64,000 nucleotides of DNA from CAYWNA01 sp964459305 (GTDB lineage: Bacteria; Planctomycetota; Planctomycetia; Pirellulales; Pirellulaceae), in assembly GCA_964459305.1 (NCBI GenBank), contig CAYWNA010000006.1, positions 73,937 through 137,936 on the forward strand, written 5' to 3'. Of the stretch, positions 8,269 to 16,979 are shown piece after piece. The notes below the pieces were generated by a model, which saw nothing but the letters and a program-made list of their open reading frames with translations, did no database searches and was not told where the DNA came from. A program made the translations under genes and the position numbers. Each line of letters opens with the position of its first letter. The stretch's first letter is position 1.

Positions 8269-10137
8269 ATGAAATGGGAATTCACAGCAGACGTCCAAAC
8301 GCAAGACTGGATCGGCTGCGATTTGAACGATCATGCGAATCTCGAAGACTGTGTGCACCGCCTCGTGCAGCATCTTGAGACCGAGTTGTTCGCGTGGTGG
8401 GAGGTCATCGTCCGCGAGGAACAAGGGATGCGTCCCATTGAATTGCTCTGCGAGGTGATCGAACAGTGTGACCCCGAAGAGATTCGTCCCCCGCGCCCCA
8501 CGCTACCCTGGTACGAAATCGTGCGGCAGATCGTGCCGCGGATGCTGTTCGACCCCTTCGAGCCCAAGAACCACCATCAGCGCGAAATCGCGGCCTGTTG
8601 GCCCCTCCTTGCCGCGGCCATCGAAGAGCATGGTTATGGGCTCTCATTGCCGGGCGGGGTGAGCGGGCCGCTCGACGTTGTCCCCGACGAACTGCGCGAT
8701 CGATTGTGGCAACAATTCGCGCTGATCGAGCCGCTGGCCCCCCAGCCCACCGTGGATGGCTGTCAGATCATACCGTTGGAACGGATATTTCCGTTCATCA
8801 CGCATACCGATCCGGTCGTCCGTGATACGGCGGCGTGGTATGCATCGCGGTTCCACTGTGGCGAGGCGGCGGTCACGAATCAGGTGGTGGCTGCCATGGA
8901 GCAGTACGGTTCGCCCAGTGCATTTCGCAGATCCATGTTCCTGAGTTGGCTGACGTTCGATCAACGACAATTCTCACGGCTGCTCGGAATCCTGGCCCGT
9001 GATTGTGCTGACCCGGATTCCGACACGATTGCTATGGGCGTCATGCTTGACGGCATGGCGCCCGAATTGCTGGCCCCGCATCGTGAGGCTGTGCTCGCCT
9101 TGCCTTGGGACCGTCTTTCCCGGCGCCAGCTTACCGACCGGATCGATTACCATCAGGCGGAGCCGGATGAGGTCTGGGAAGCGTTTGTCCGTGAAATACA
9201 GAGATTTGAGGAAGTTGATGATCGTGACTTCGACGCGTTTTCCGAGGGAATGCTGGGCTGCGTCGCCGACAATCTTCTCCAGGACCCACGTCTGGAAAAA
9301 TGGGTCATGGAGATCCTGGACACGTCGCCCGCCGCAGACAACTATTCGCCCATACGAGAAAGAGCCGCCATCTGTCTGGCCGGGAAGCTGCGGTTGGAGC
9401 AGTCCGTGCCGCTGTTGATCCGGCGGATGCATCGCCACCAAGGGTTGTACTATGACGATCTCGAAATCTCGCTGGCCGAGATCCGCACGGACTCTGTTGT
9501 GTCGGAATTCCATCAACGCCTGCGGTGGGCCGGCACCATGTTTTGCCAAACGGCAATCAACGCCCTGGCCGACACGTATACGCCTCTGTCGCAGGCCACG
9601 TTGCGTTGCTGGCTGGAATCATTCCATCAATGGAGCGAAAGAATCAGACGCGAAGAAGAAGAGGCGGACGAGGATCTCGATGCCTGGGAATTGTTGGCGA
9701 CCATTGACAGACATGTCGACCGCGTACTCCTGGGGATGGTGCGCCAACTGATGCCCGATGGCCTGGCGGCGGCGCAAGAGTTCATTGAGCAGGGAAAGGC
9801 GGATTCCGAGCTTTGCGAGATGACCATCGCGGCCTGCACAATTCTGAACGTGGATTTTCCGGGCCGGGATCTCGCGGAGGAGATAATCAATTTCGACGCG
9901 GATGAGTACCTGGACGATGATAACGACGGGGACGACGAATACGACTCCGACGAGTACGACGGCGAAGCTGATGAGTGGATGACCGACGGCGCGACGCGGT
10001 CCGTCATACCCATGGGCTTTGACGAAGGCCCGCCGGTGAATCAACCGTTCAAGAGGTCCACGGCGCGCGTGGGGCGAAACGCCCCGTGTCCGTGTGGCAG
10101 CGGCAAGAAGTTCAAAAACTGTTGCATGAGGAAGTAA
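8269..10137 (+). CDS. SEC-C motif protein with HEAT-like helical body
   Basis: 622 aa from ATG 8269 (GGAAA about 9 nt upstream); GTG 8263 in the same frame is the alternative. The C terminus, RNAPCPCGSGKKFKNCCMRK, is a canonical SEC-C zinc motif (CxCx8CC). It is preceded by a very acidic, low-complexity linker (EYLDDDNDGDDEYDSDEYD). The body is alpha-helical with HEAT-like spacing (PVRDTAAWYASRFHCGEAAV, then RERAAICLAGKLRLEQSVPL). In SecA and MecA/YecA-type proteins SEC-C binds zinc and contacts ribosomes or SecB; here its partner is unknown. No signal peptide. It lies downstream of the 872-aa protein, possibly in the same transcript. Confidence 0.75.
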   Translation: MKWEFTADVQTQDWIGCDLNDHANLEDCVHRLVQHLETELFAWWEVIVREEQGMRPIELLCEVIEQCDPEEIRPPRPTLPWYEIVRQIVPRMLFDPFEPKNHHQREIAACWPLLAAAIEEHGYGLSLPGGVSGPLDVVPDELRDRLWQQFALIEPLAPQPTVDGCQIIPLERIFPFITHTDPVVRDTAAWYASRFHCGEAAVTNQVVAAMEQYGSPSAFRRSMFLSWLTFDQRQFSRLLGILARDCADPDSDTIAMGVMLDGMAPELLAPHREAVLALPWDRLSRRQLTDRIDYHQAEPDEVWEAFVREIQRFEEVDDRDFDAFSEGMLGCVADNLLQDPRLEKWVMEILDTSPAADNYSPIRERAAICLAGKLRLEQSVPLLIRRMHRHQGLYYDDLEISLAEIRTDSVVSEFHQRLRWAGTMFCQTAINALADTYTPLSQATLRCWLESFHQWSERIRREEEEADEDLDAWELLATIDRHVDRVLLGMVRQLMPDGLAAAQEFIEQGKADSELCEMTIAACTILNVDFPGRDLAEEIINFDADEYLDDDNDGDDEYDSDEYDGEADEWMTDGATRSVIPMGFDEGPPVNQPFKRSTARVGRNAPCPCGSGKKFKNCCMRK

Positions 10138-10288
10138 CCGAGGAGGATGTCGCGGAGGCCAGGCGAGAAATCTCCCTTGGCCGTCTGCGTGCCTTCACAG
10201 TCGGCCGCGGATCAATGCTACGGCGGATGCCTTCCAGCTCTCCCTCCGGGCGAATGATTAACCACCCCATTGCTGGAGAACGACTCTA

Positions 10289-12571
10289 ATGCAAATCCCA
10301 ACCACATTCACATCGGCGGCGTCTGGCTGGCTGCTTTGGTCCGCCTGCGCTGTCTCCTCACTCCCACCTGCAACTCTTGCGTCGGATGATCCTCAAATCC
10401 CGTCCCTCGCTTGGACGGCGCGATCGGATTGGCTGAACGTCAAGGATGTGGGCGCCGCCGGGAATGGCAAAACGGACGACACCGTCGCGATTCAGAAAGC
10501 CCTCGAAACGATCGAGTCCGGGTCGACGCTCTACCTGCCGCCAGGCGATTACCGCATCACCCGGAGCGTGCGTCTCACCGGCCCGCTGATCGGTGTCTCC
10601 GTCATCGGCCACGGGCGCGACACCACACTGGTCTGGGACGGCGAGGAGGGCGGCAAGTTGTTCGCCGATGACGGGGTCGCCTATGCGCGTTATGTCGGCA
10701 TTCAGTTTGACGGTCGCGGCAAGGCTGCGGTCGGGTTTCATCACGACTCGCACAAACGATTCGAAACCGAGGTGCGTCACGTTCACCTGGCGTTCCGCAA
10801 CTTTACGGACGCCGCCGTGCTGGCCGAACCCCGCGACCGCTATGCGCTGGCGGAAACCGAGTTTAACAACTGCCTGTTCGAAGACTGCGGCCGCGGCGTC
10901 GTGTTCGTGAGTTTCAACGATTACAACTACACCTTCGACGGGTGTGAGTTCCGGCGCTGCGGTGTGGCGATTGACTGCAACCATGGCAATTTCTATGCGC
11001 GCAACACCCACTTCGTTGGCAGCCGCGAGGTCGATATCCGTTCGCGTCCCGAACACGGCTCTTCGGTTCGGCGTTGCACCAGCGTGGGCTCGCGAGCGTT
11101 TCTTGTGCACCACAACGGGGTGTCGCCGATGACGGTCCAGGACTGCCACGTGGACGGGTGGACGAGTCCCGAAGGGGCCGTTGTGCTCAGCAGCGCCCCG
11201 GTGGTGATGTTTGACTGCGCGTTCACGGGTGGCCCAGCCGGCCAGCCGCCGGTGAATATCAAAGCCGGGAACCAGAGGCTGGTGGTCAGCGAAAATCGCG
11301 TGACCGGAGCACCGCACGTGATCCGGCCTGGACACACGGGGCGGGTCTACGCAGTGCCCGCTGGAGGACGGCGTGGTTCGGTGACGTCGGCTTCGCAGCG
11401 TTTTCTAAGGTCCGAGGCAGCAATTCCTGGACGCGAGTTCGATGCGAAGACCGACTTTGGCGCCAAAGGCGACGGCCGCTCGGACGACACCGCTGCGATC
11501 CAGCAAACCATCGACGCCGCGCGGAAGCATGGCGCCGGCGCCATCGCCTACCTGCCGACCGGGCGCTACAACATCCACGAAACGCTCGGTATCACGGGCA
11601 GCGATTTCTACGTAGGCGGTACCGGTTTCCGCACTTCGCTGGTCTGGCGCGGAGCCGAAGGCGGAACGATGATCCACGTCCGCGATCCGCAGCGTGTGAC
11701 GCTCGAACATATCGCCGTCGGAAACCACGATTCAGGCCAGATGAAGAACGCCATCGACGTCCTGCAGACCGGAAGCGACCGGCCTAGCCGAATGACCTAT
11801 GACGGCGTCTTCGTTTACGGCATGTATCAGAAGCGGCCCAACGTCAAGGGCTTCCATTTCCGGGGACTCACCGAACACGACACGGTCGTCACGCCCCACG
11901 TGCAGGGCAACCTGCGATTCATCGACAGTGCGCGAGCAACCGTACTGCTCAACTGTTCCTACGAAGGCTCGATCATCGTCGAAGGCCAGGATCCGCGTCG
12001 AGGCGGCTTCCTAGGCTCGATGACACGGCTGGCGACCATCACCACACACGGGCTGTATCTGCGCGACAACCATAGCATCGTCATGAGCGATTTCTATGTG
12101 GAGCAAGCGATGGACGGAATTGTGCTGGAAGGCCAAGCCGGCCAGGCGCCGGGCCGAGCCACGATCCAGTGTGCGAAGGTCGATTTCACTCACGGCGGGA
12201 AAGGGCAGGATGGAATGGTGCTCGACAGCCGCAACTATCATGGTGAGATGTTTTTCGGCCCTAACCAGTTCTACGCCAGTCTGCCCCGCGTCCCGATCCG
12301 GCACACGGGCGAGGCCGAACTCGACCTGTTCCTCTGGGCCAACTCGTTCTATCAGACTCACCTGGAGGTCGAGTCCAAGGGGTCATTGTGCGTGCATCGC
12401 ATCGCCAACCACGGCGTGGCCATCGACGACAAAGACAAGACTCTCTCCCACGAAAACCGCGCCGAAGACAGTCTCCCCGCCGGCGAGTTCCACCGACTCG
12501 TGCCGGCCCTAGACGACCTGAGACGGTTAGGTGAACTCGACCTGACACTCAACCATTCAGACGCCAAGTGA
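10289..12571 (+). CDS. Exported right-handed beta-helix protein with two pectate-lyase-3-like domains
   Basis: 760 aa. ATG 10289 has GGAGAA 8 nt upstream. A signal peptide (MQIPTTFTSAASGWLLWSAC, then SSLPPATLA-SDD) is followed by two Pectate_lyase_3/GH28-like beta-helices. The first opens WLNVKDVGAAGNGKTDDTVA (about residues 45-330). The second opens DFGAKGDGRSDDTAAIQQTI (about 390-700) and repeats the same layout, including LYLPPGDYRI against AYLPTGRYNI, and TTLVWDGEEGG against TSLVWRGAEGG. This fold serves polysaccharide lyases, rhamnogalacturonases and glycan-binding proteins. The catalytic residues were not identified, so the activity is inferred only as glycan-directed. It is the first gene of the long co-directional exported-enzyme run. 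Confidence 0.8.
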   Translation: MQIPTTFTSAASGWLLWSACAVSSLPPATLASDDPQIPSLAWTARSDWLNVKDVGAAGNGKTDDTVAIQKALETIESGSTLYLPPGDYRITRSVRLTGPLIGVSVIGHGRDTTLVWDGEEGGKLFADDGVAYARYVGIQFDGRGKAAVGFHHDSHKRFETEVRHVHLAFRNFTDAAVLAEPRDRYALAETEFNNCLFEDCGRGVVFVSFNDYNYTFDGCEFRRCGVAIDCNHGNFYARNTHFVGSREVDIRSRPEHGSSVRRCTSVGSRAFLVHHNGVSPMTVQDCHVDGWTSPEGAVVLSSAPVVMFDCAFTGGPAGQPPVNIKAGNQRLVVSENRVTGAPHVIRPGHTGRVYAVPAGGRRGSVTSASQRFLRSEAAIPGREFDAKTDFGAKGDGRSDDTAAIQQTIDAARKHGAGAIAYLPTGRYNIHETLGITGSDFYVGGTGFRTSLVWRGAEGGTMIHVRDPQRVTLEHIAVGNHDSGQMKNAIDVLQTGSDRPSRMTYDGVFVYGMYQKRPNVKGFHFRGLTEHDTVVTPHVQGNLRFIDSARATVLLNCSYEGSIIVEGQDPRRGGFLGSMTRLATITTHGLYLRDNHSIVMSDFYVEQAMDGIVLEGQAGQAPGRATIQCAKVDFTHGGKGQDGMVLDSRNYHGEMFFGPNQFYASLPRVPIRHTGEAELDLFLWANSFYQTHLEVESKGSLCVHRIANHGVAIDDKDKTLSHENRAEDSLPAGEFHRLVPALDDLRRLGELDLTLNHSDAK

Positions 12572-12619
12572 GCTGTTGCTGGGTTGCCGCGGATAGGCTA
12601 CGACAATCGGAGAGCCAAT

Positions 12620-13738
12620 ATGACGAGCAAAGACGTTATGCCGAGAATGGCTGCTGCTATCCTCATCTGCCTCCCCGCCCTCGCGCCAGCTGCTGAGACA
12701 ACTCCCACGATCGCCAGCGACGTTTCCTGGCTCGGGGAAGTCACAACTCCGCCCGACAACGTCCCAGCGGGGACGGCCGGATTCATGGCTCCGCTGCTGA
12801 GTCTCGACGGCAAACCAGTCCGGAGCGTTGCCGAGTGGAAACCGCGCCGCGAGCAACTGCTGAAGGCGTGGATCCTTTTTCTGGGCCACGTCGCCGAGCG
12901 TCCGAAGTCGGACTGCGAGGTTATCGAGACGCTGCGGCTCGATGGCTTCATGCGGCAGCGCATTCGTTACGAGAATGAGCCGGGCCAGCAGATTGAAGCC
13001 TGGCTGCTGAAACCGGCCGGGACTGCCAAAGCGAGGTCGCTTCCCGGCGTCGTTGCCCTACACCAGACCACTCGTCACACCATTTACGAGATTGCCGGAC
13101 TCGCCGGCCCCGAAATGCAACATCTTGGTCCGAAACTGGCGCGAAAAGGATTTGTCGTTCTTTGTCCGCGCAATTATCTTTGGCAGGACGCCCCGACCAT
13201 CCCGGAAGCAGCCCGCAGGTTTCTTGCCAGAAGACCGGGCGTGCTCGGTATGAGCAAGATGCTCTACGACGCTCAACGCGCGGTTGACATCCTGGAGTCG
13301 GTGCCCGAAGTCGATTCTCGCCGCGTCGGAGCGATCGGTCATTCGCTCGGCGCCAAGGAAACGCTGTATCTGGCCGCGTTCGACGACCGCATCCGCGCGG
13401 CGGTTGCCAGTGAGGGCGGGACCACATTTCGATCGACAAACTGGAACGCGCCCTGGTATCTCGGTTCGGCGATCGACGCTCCGGACTTCGGGCGAAACCA
13501 CCACGAGCTGCTTGCACTGATCGCACCTCGCCCGTTCCTGATCCTCGGCGGCGAGTCGGGAGCCGGAGCCACCGACGGGAATCGCAGTTGGCCACTGATC
13601 TCAGCCGCGCAGGACGTGTATCGCCTGTGGGACGAGCCCGTCCGTATTGGGCTGCTTAACCACGGTCAGGGGCATTCGATTCCTGAGCCCGTTTGGGACA
13701 AAGCCGCGCAATGGCTCTCGACCTACCTGCGCCCGTGA
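12620..13738 (+). CDS. Exported alpha/beta hydrolase (acetyl xylan esterase / dienelactone hydrolase type)
   Basis: 372 aa from ATG 12620, with GGAGAG upstream; the frame also extends to a TTG at 12584. Signal peptide MPRMAAAILICLPALAPAAE. The mature protein has an alpha/beta-hydrolase core with nucleophile elbow GHSLG (Ser242), an acid candidate in GGESGAGATDGNR and the histidine in NHGQGHSIP, so the triad is complete. The lid and oxyanion region (GVVALHQTTRHTIYE, then LCPRNYLWQD) resembles esterases that deacylate plant or algal polysaccharides. It sits 48 bp after the beta-helix gene and 18 bp before the first ceramidase-like gene, consistent with an operon and a role in removing acyl groups from the locus substrate. 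Confidence 0.8.
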   Translation: MTSKDVMPRMAAAILICLPALAPAAETTPTIASDVSWLGEVTTPPDNVPAGTAGFMAPLLSLDGKPVRSVAEWKPRREQLLKAWILFLGHVAERPKSDCEVIETLRLDGFMRQRIRYENEPGQQIEAWLLKPAGTAKARSLPGVVALHQTTRHTIYEIAGLAGPEMQHLGPKLARKGFVVLCPRNYLWQDAPTIPEAARRFLARRPGVLGMSKMLYDAQRAVDILESVPEVDSRRVGAIGHSLGAKETLYLAAFDDRIRAAVASEGGTTFRSTNWNAPWYLGSAIDAPDFGRNHHELLALIAPRPFLILGGESGAGATDGNRSWPLISAAQDVYRLWDEPVRIGLLNHGQGHSIPEPVWDKAAQWLSTYLRP

Positions 13739-13756
13739 CACTGTCTGGAGAATCCC

Positions 13757-15283
13757 ATGAGACGACCGCTCATCCTCATAACCATATTGCTCGCCTCTCT
13801 ACCCCCGTCCAACGCGACTGAGATTCGGCTCGCTTCCAATGGGGCTACGGGCTGCCAGACTCTCGCCGGTGTGCTAAGCCTGGCAGCGTTAGCTGCCGTC
13901 GCGCAGGATGATCTTGGCTTTCGCGCCGGCACGGCGGCCGTCGACATCTCGCCCACCGTCTTCCCGATTCAATTGCGTTCCGGGCCGTCCGATTACGTCC
14001 ACGATCCGTTCCATGTGCGCGCCATCGCTTTCGAAAACGGCAAGGGCCGCGCGGTCATCGCGGTGGTGGACGCGATAGGCGTCGGGCGAGAGACTTGCGA
14101 CGAGGCCAAGGCCATCGTCGCGGAGAAGACCGGATGGAAGCCCACGGAAATGCTGGTGTGCGCCACTCACACCCACACGGCTCCGAAAGGCGGAGACACC
14201 TCGCCCGGCAGGGTCGCCTATGAGGAAAAGCGTTTGAACGGCATCGTGCAGGCGCTGACCGGAGCCATCGAATCGCTCGAACCGGCCAAGGTGGGGTTCG
14301 CGTCGGACGAAGAGCCTAGCGAGGTCTGCAACCGCCGCTGGTTTTTGAAACCGGGCACGATGGATCCAAACCCGTTTGGCGAGCTGGATCAGGTGAGGAC
14401 GAATGCACCGCGCGACAATCTGCTCAAGCCCGCCGGGCCAACCGACCCGGAGGTCTGCGTGGTGGACGTTCGCACGCGTCGAGGCAGAGCGTTAGGGCTG
14501 ATCGCCAATTACGCGCTGCACTACGTGGGCGGCATCCCCAAGGTGAAAGATGATGATGGAAAGATCGTGGGCATGGCATCGGCCGATTACTTTGGCGAAT
14601 TTGCGCGAATCATGCCTTATCGCGTCGGCGGCGGCAATCCGCCGGACAACTTCGTCGCCATGATGACCAACGGCGCCAGCGGCGATATCAACAACATTGA
14701 CTTCTACCAGAAACGGGCACCGCGCGCTCCATTCGAACAGATTCGCGTCGTCGCCACGAAAGCGGCCGATGCCGCCTGGCGAGCCGTGAAGAAGATCGAG
14801 GAATACGACGAAAACCCGATGGTGGCCACGCGTCAGCGCGAGGTGACATTGAAATACCGGAAGACGACCAAAGCCGAAGTCGAACGTGCTCGGAGGATCT
14901 TGGAATTACCCCGCAAGGAACGTGAAAAGCTGAACCGTCGAGCCGCCCAGTATGTCAACAACACTTTGCGCTTCGCCGACCCGGAACACCCCGAGACGGA
15001 AGACGTGATCGTCCAGGCGATTCGCATTGGCGATCAGGCCATCGTATCCATGCCGTTCGAAGTGCTGGTCGAGATCGGGCTTGAGATCAAGGAGAAGAGC
15101 CCGTTTCCACGCACGTTTCTGATCGAGCTGGCCAACGGCGGCTACGGCTACCTGCCGCCTCCGAATCAGCATGAACTCGGCGGTTACGAAACCTGGATTG
15201 GCACGTCCCGTTTTGAAGAGGATTCGTCTGTCATCCTGACCCGCAACCTGTTGGAGATGCTAGAGGAGTTAAAGACACTATGA
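13757..15283 (+). CDS. Neutral-ceramidase-like exported hydrolase (copy 1 of 3)
   Basis: 508 aa. ATG 13757 has TGGAG 6 nt upstream. The neutral/alkaline non-lysosomal ceramidase catalytic set is present: zinc histidines in ATHTHTAP (His138, His140), a histidine in NYALHYVGG, the nucleophile region NGASGDINN (Ser308), the Glu in MPFEVLVEIG and the Tyr in NGGYGYLPP. The family cleaves N-acyl bonds of sphingolipids; members in glycan loci may act on other amides, so the substrate is inferred only. Its N terminus is longer than in the two paralogues: after the first signal-like segment there is a second hydrophobic stretch (LAGVLSLAALAAVAQ) over a small palindrome. The stop overlaps the sulfatase start (ATGA), so translation is probably coupled. 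Confidence 0.82.
   Translation: MRRPLILITILLASLPPSNATEIRLASNGATGCQTLAGVLSLAALAAVAQDDLGFRAGTAAVDISPTVFPIQLRSGPSDYVHDPFHVRAIAFENGKGRAVIAVVDAIGVGRETCDEAKAIVAEKTGWKPTEMLVCATHTHTAPKGGDTSPGRVAYEEKRLNGIVQALTGAIESLEPAKVGFASDEEPSEVCNRRWFLKPGTMDPNPFGELDQVRTNAPRDNLLKPAGPTDPEVCVVDVRTRRGRALGLIANYALHYVGGIPKVKDDDGKIVGMASADYFGEFARIMPYRVGGGNPPDNFVAMMTNGASGDINNIDFYQKRAPRAPFEQIRVVATKAADAAWRAVKKIEEYDENPMVATRQREVTLKYRKTTKAEVERARRILELPRKEREKLNRRAAQYVNNTLRFADPEHPETEDVIVQAIRIGDQAIVSMPFEVLVEIGLEIKEKSPFPRTFLIELANGGYGYLPPPNQHELGGYETWIGTSRFEEDSSVILTRNLLEMLEELKTL
13851..13887. repeat. Small palindrome in coding sequence (candidate element)
   Basis: GCTGCCAG at 13851-13858 pairs with CTGGCAGC at 13880-13887 around a 21-nt loop. 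It lies in the roughly 34-codon segment between signal peptide and catalytic domain that the two paralogous ceramidase-like proteins lack. The arms are short compared with the other in-frame palindromes, so this may be chance. Confidence 0.35.
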
Positions 15284-16824
15284 GGTTCGATCCCGCCATG
15301 AAAACACTCGCCTATGCCGTCTTGGGTCTACTACTAATCGTCACACCCGGTGTGGGTGACGACAAACCCAATGTGCTGTTGATCGTTTCTGAAGATAACG
15401 GGCCGGAACTGGGGTGCTATGGCGATCCGTATGCTCGCACGCCGAATCTCGATCGTCTGGCCGCAGAGGGCGTGCGGTTCGAGAATGCCTTCGTGCCCTA
15501 CACGGTCTGTTCGCCGTCGCGGGCCTGTTTTCTAACCGGGCTGCGTCCGCATCAGAATGGGCAGATCGGTTTGGCTACGCACAAATTCGCGATGTATCGC
15601 GAGGACACGCCCAGCTTTGTCACGCTGCTGAAAGGGCATGGTTACCACACGGGTCTGATCGGAAAACTGCATGTGAATCCTCCGTCCGCGTTTCCGTTCG
15701 ACTTCACGGCGATACCCTCGGCGAATTTTCGGCGCAAGCAGTCACCCGCCGACTATGCCGCCGCAGCCGTTCGGTTTTTCGCCCAGTCCGGCGATGCACC
15801 CTGGTTTTTGTCCGTGAACTTCCCGGACGCCCATCTCCCCTTCCTGCGTCAGGCGAATGGTCTGCCAGCCGAGCCGCTCGACGCGGACGACGTTAAGCCG
15901 ATGTCGTGGATCGGTGTCGACACACCTCGGCTCAGAGAACAGGTGGCGAACTATTACAATTGTCTCGAACGGCTGGACCACGCCGTCGGGTTGCTGCTCG
16001 ACGAATTGCAAAAGACCGGGCAAGCTGACAACACGCTGGTTTTCTACATCGGCGATCACGGCGCCCAGTTTCCGCGTGGCAAAGGGACGGTCTACGAAGC
16101 GGGGCTGCGTGTTCCCTTGATCGTTCGCTGGCCGGGGCAGTCGCAGGCCGGACAAGTTCGGCAGGAACTCGTTTCCACACTCGATCTACTGCCAACCGCG
16201 CTGGTCGCCACCGGCGTCAAACCGTCGGGCGACCTGCCGGGCCGGGCACTGCAGCCGTTGTTGGCAGGGGCCGCCGCTGAGAATTCGCGGCGATACATCT
16301 ACGGCTTCACGACCGGATCGTTTCCTGGAAACTGCTTCGTCCAACATTCCGTGCGCGACGAACGGTTCAAGCTGATCTCAAGTCCGCGGCCTGGCACCGA
16401 CAACCTGATTTCCCGTTCCTACCTCGACGAATCGCACCCTTACTTCGTCGTCTCCGGAGCGACCGTCTCGGATCAGGCCGCGATCGCACCACACGTGCGC
16501 GACGCATTCGACCGATGGAGCCGCCCGCCGCGTTATGAACTCTATGATCTCAAGAGCGACCCGCACGAATGGCATAATCTCGCCGACGACCTTCAATTTG
16601 CCACGGTCAAGACCCGGCTGATCAAAGCCCTGACCGACATGCAGCAGCAAACACACGATCCGTTCCTCGATCCGGCCAATATCGAGGCGTTCGTGACCGA
16701 ACAGCTCGCGAATCGCGATCTCGGATATCGCAGGAATCAGGACTTTCGGTGGTCCTACCTCGAAACGTTTCCTACATGGCGAGCGAAAGGACGCCCGGAC
16801 ACCCCTCCTGAGGCCAAACCGTAA
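15280..16824 (+). CDS. Sulfatase, N-sulfoglucosamine sulfohydrolase (heparan N-sulfatase)-like
   Basis: 514 aa from ATG 15280, which overlaps the previous stop (ATGA). ATG 15298 begins the signal peptide proper (MKTLAYAVLGLLLIVTPGVG). The type I sulfatase signature CSPSR is at residues 77-81; Cys77 is the residue converted to formylglycine in this family. The metal-binding N terminus VLLIVSEDNGPELGCYGD and the phrase RTPNLDRLA are typical of the SGSH-like S1 subfamily. Further family blocks are HTGLIGKLHVNPPSAFPF, YIGDHGAQFPRGKGTVYEAG and YDLKSDPHEWHNLADD. It is expected to remove sulfate groups from a sulfated glycan outside the cytoplasm. The only FGE-like gene in the window is broken, so maturation must depend on an enzyme encoded elsewhere. 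Confidence 0.9.
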   Translation: MRFDPAMKTLAYAVLGLLLIVTPGVGDDKPNVLLIVSEDNGPELGCYGDPYARTPNLDRLAAEGVRFENAFVPYTVCSPSRACFLTGLRPHQNGQIGLATHKFAMYREDTPSFVTLLKGHGYHTGLIGKLHVNPPSAFPFDFTAIPSANFRRKQSPADYAAAAVRFFAQSGDAPWFLSVNFPDAHLPFLRQANGLPAEPLDADDVKPMSWIGVDTPRLREQVANYYNCLERLDHAVGLLLDELQKTGQADNTLVFYIGDHGAQFPRGKGTVYEAGLRVPLIVRWPGQSQAGQVRQELVSTLDLLPTALVATGVKPSGDLPGRALQPLLAGAAAENSRRYIYGFTTGSFPGNCFVQHSVRDERFKLISSPRPGTDNLISRSYLDESHPYFVVSGATVSDQAAIAPHVRDAFDRWSRPPRYELYDLKSDPHEWHNLADDLQFATVKTRLIKALTDMQQQTHDPFLDPANIEAFVTEQLANRDLGYRRNQDFRWSYLETFPTWRAKGRPDTPPEAKP

Positions 16825-16979
16825 GACGATACAACGCTCCAGTGCAACAGCGATCTTGTGAAGAGACCTTGGCCTTTTCGCCTACTGGCGAGGGTGGATT
16901 CCACGCCCCACGGAGATTCGGCATGTTGCATGTCAGGTAGAATCGCGTAGCGGGTCAACAACGCGAAGTGAGGAATTCC

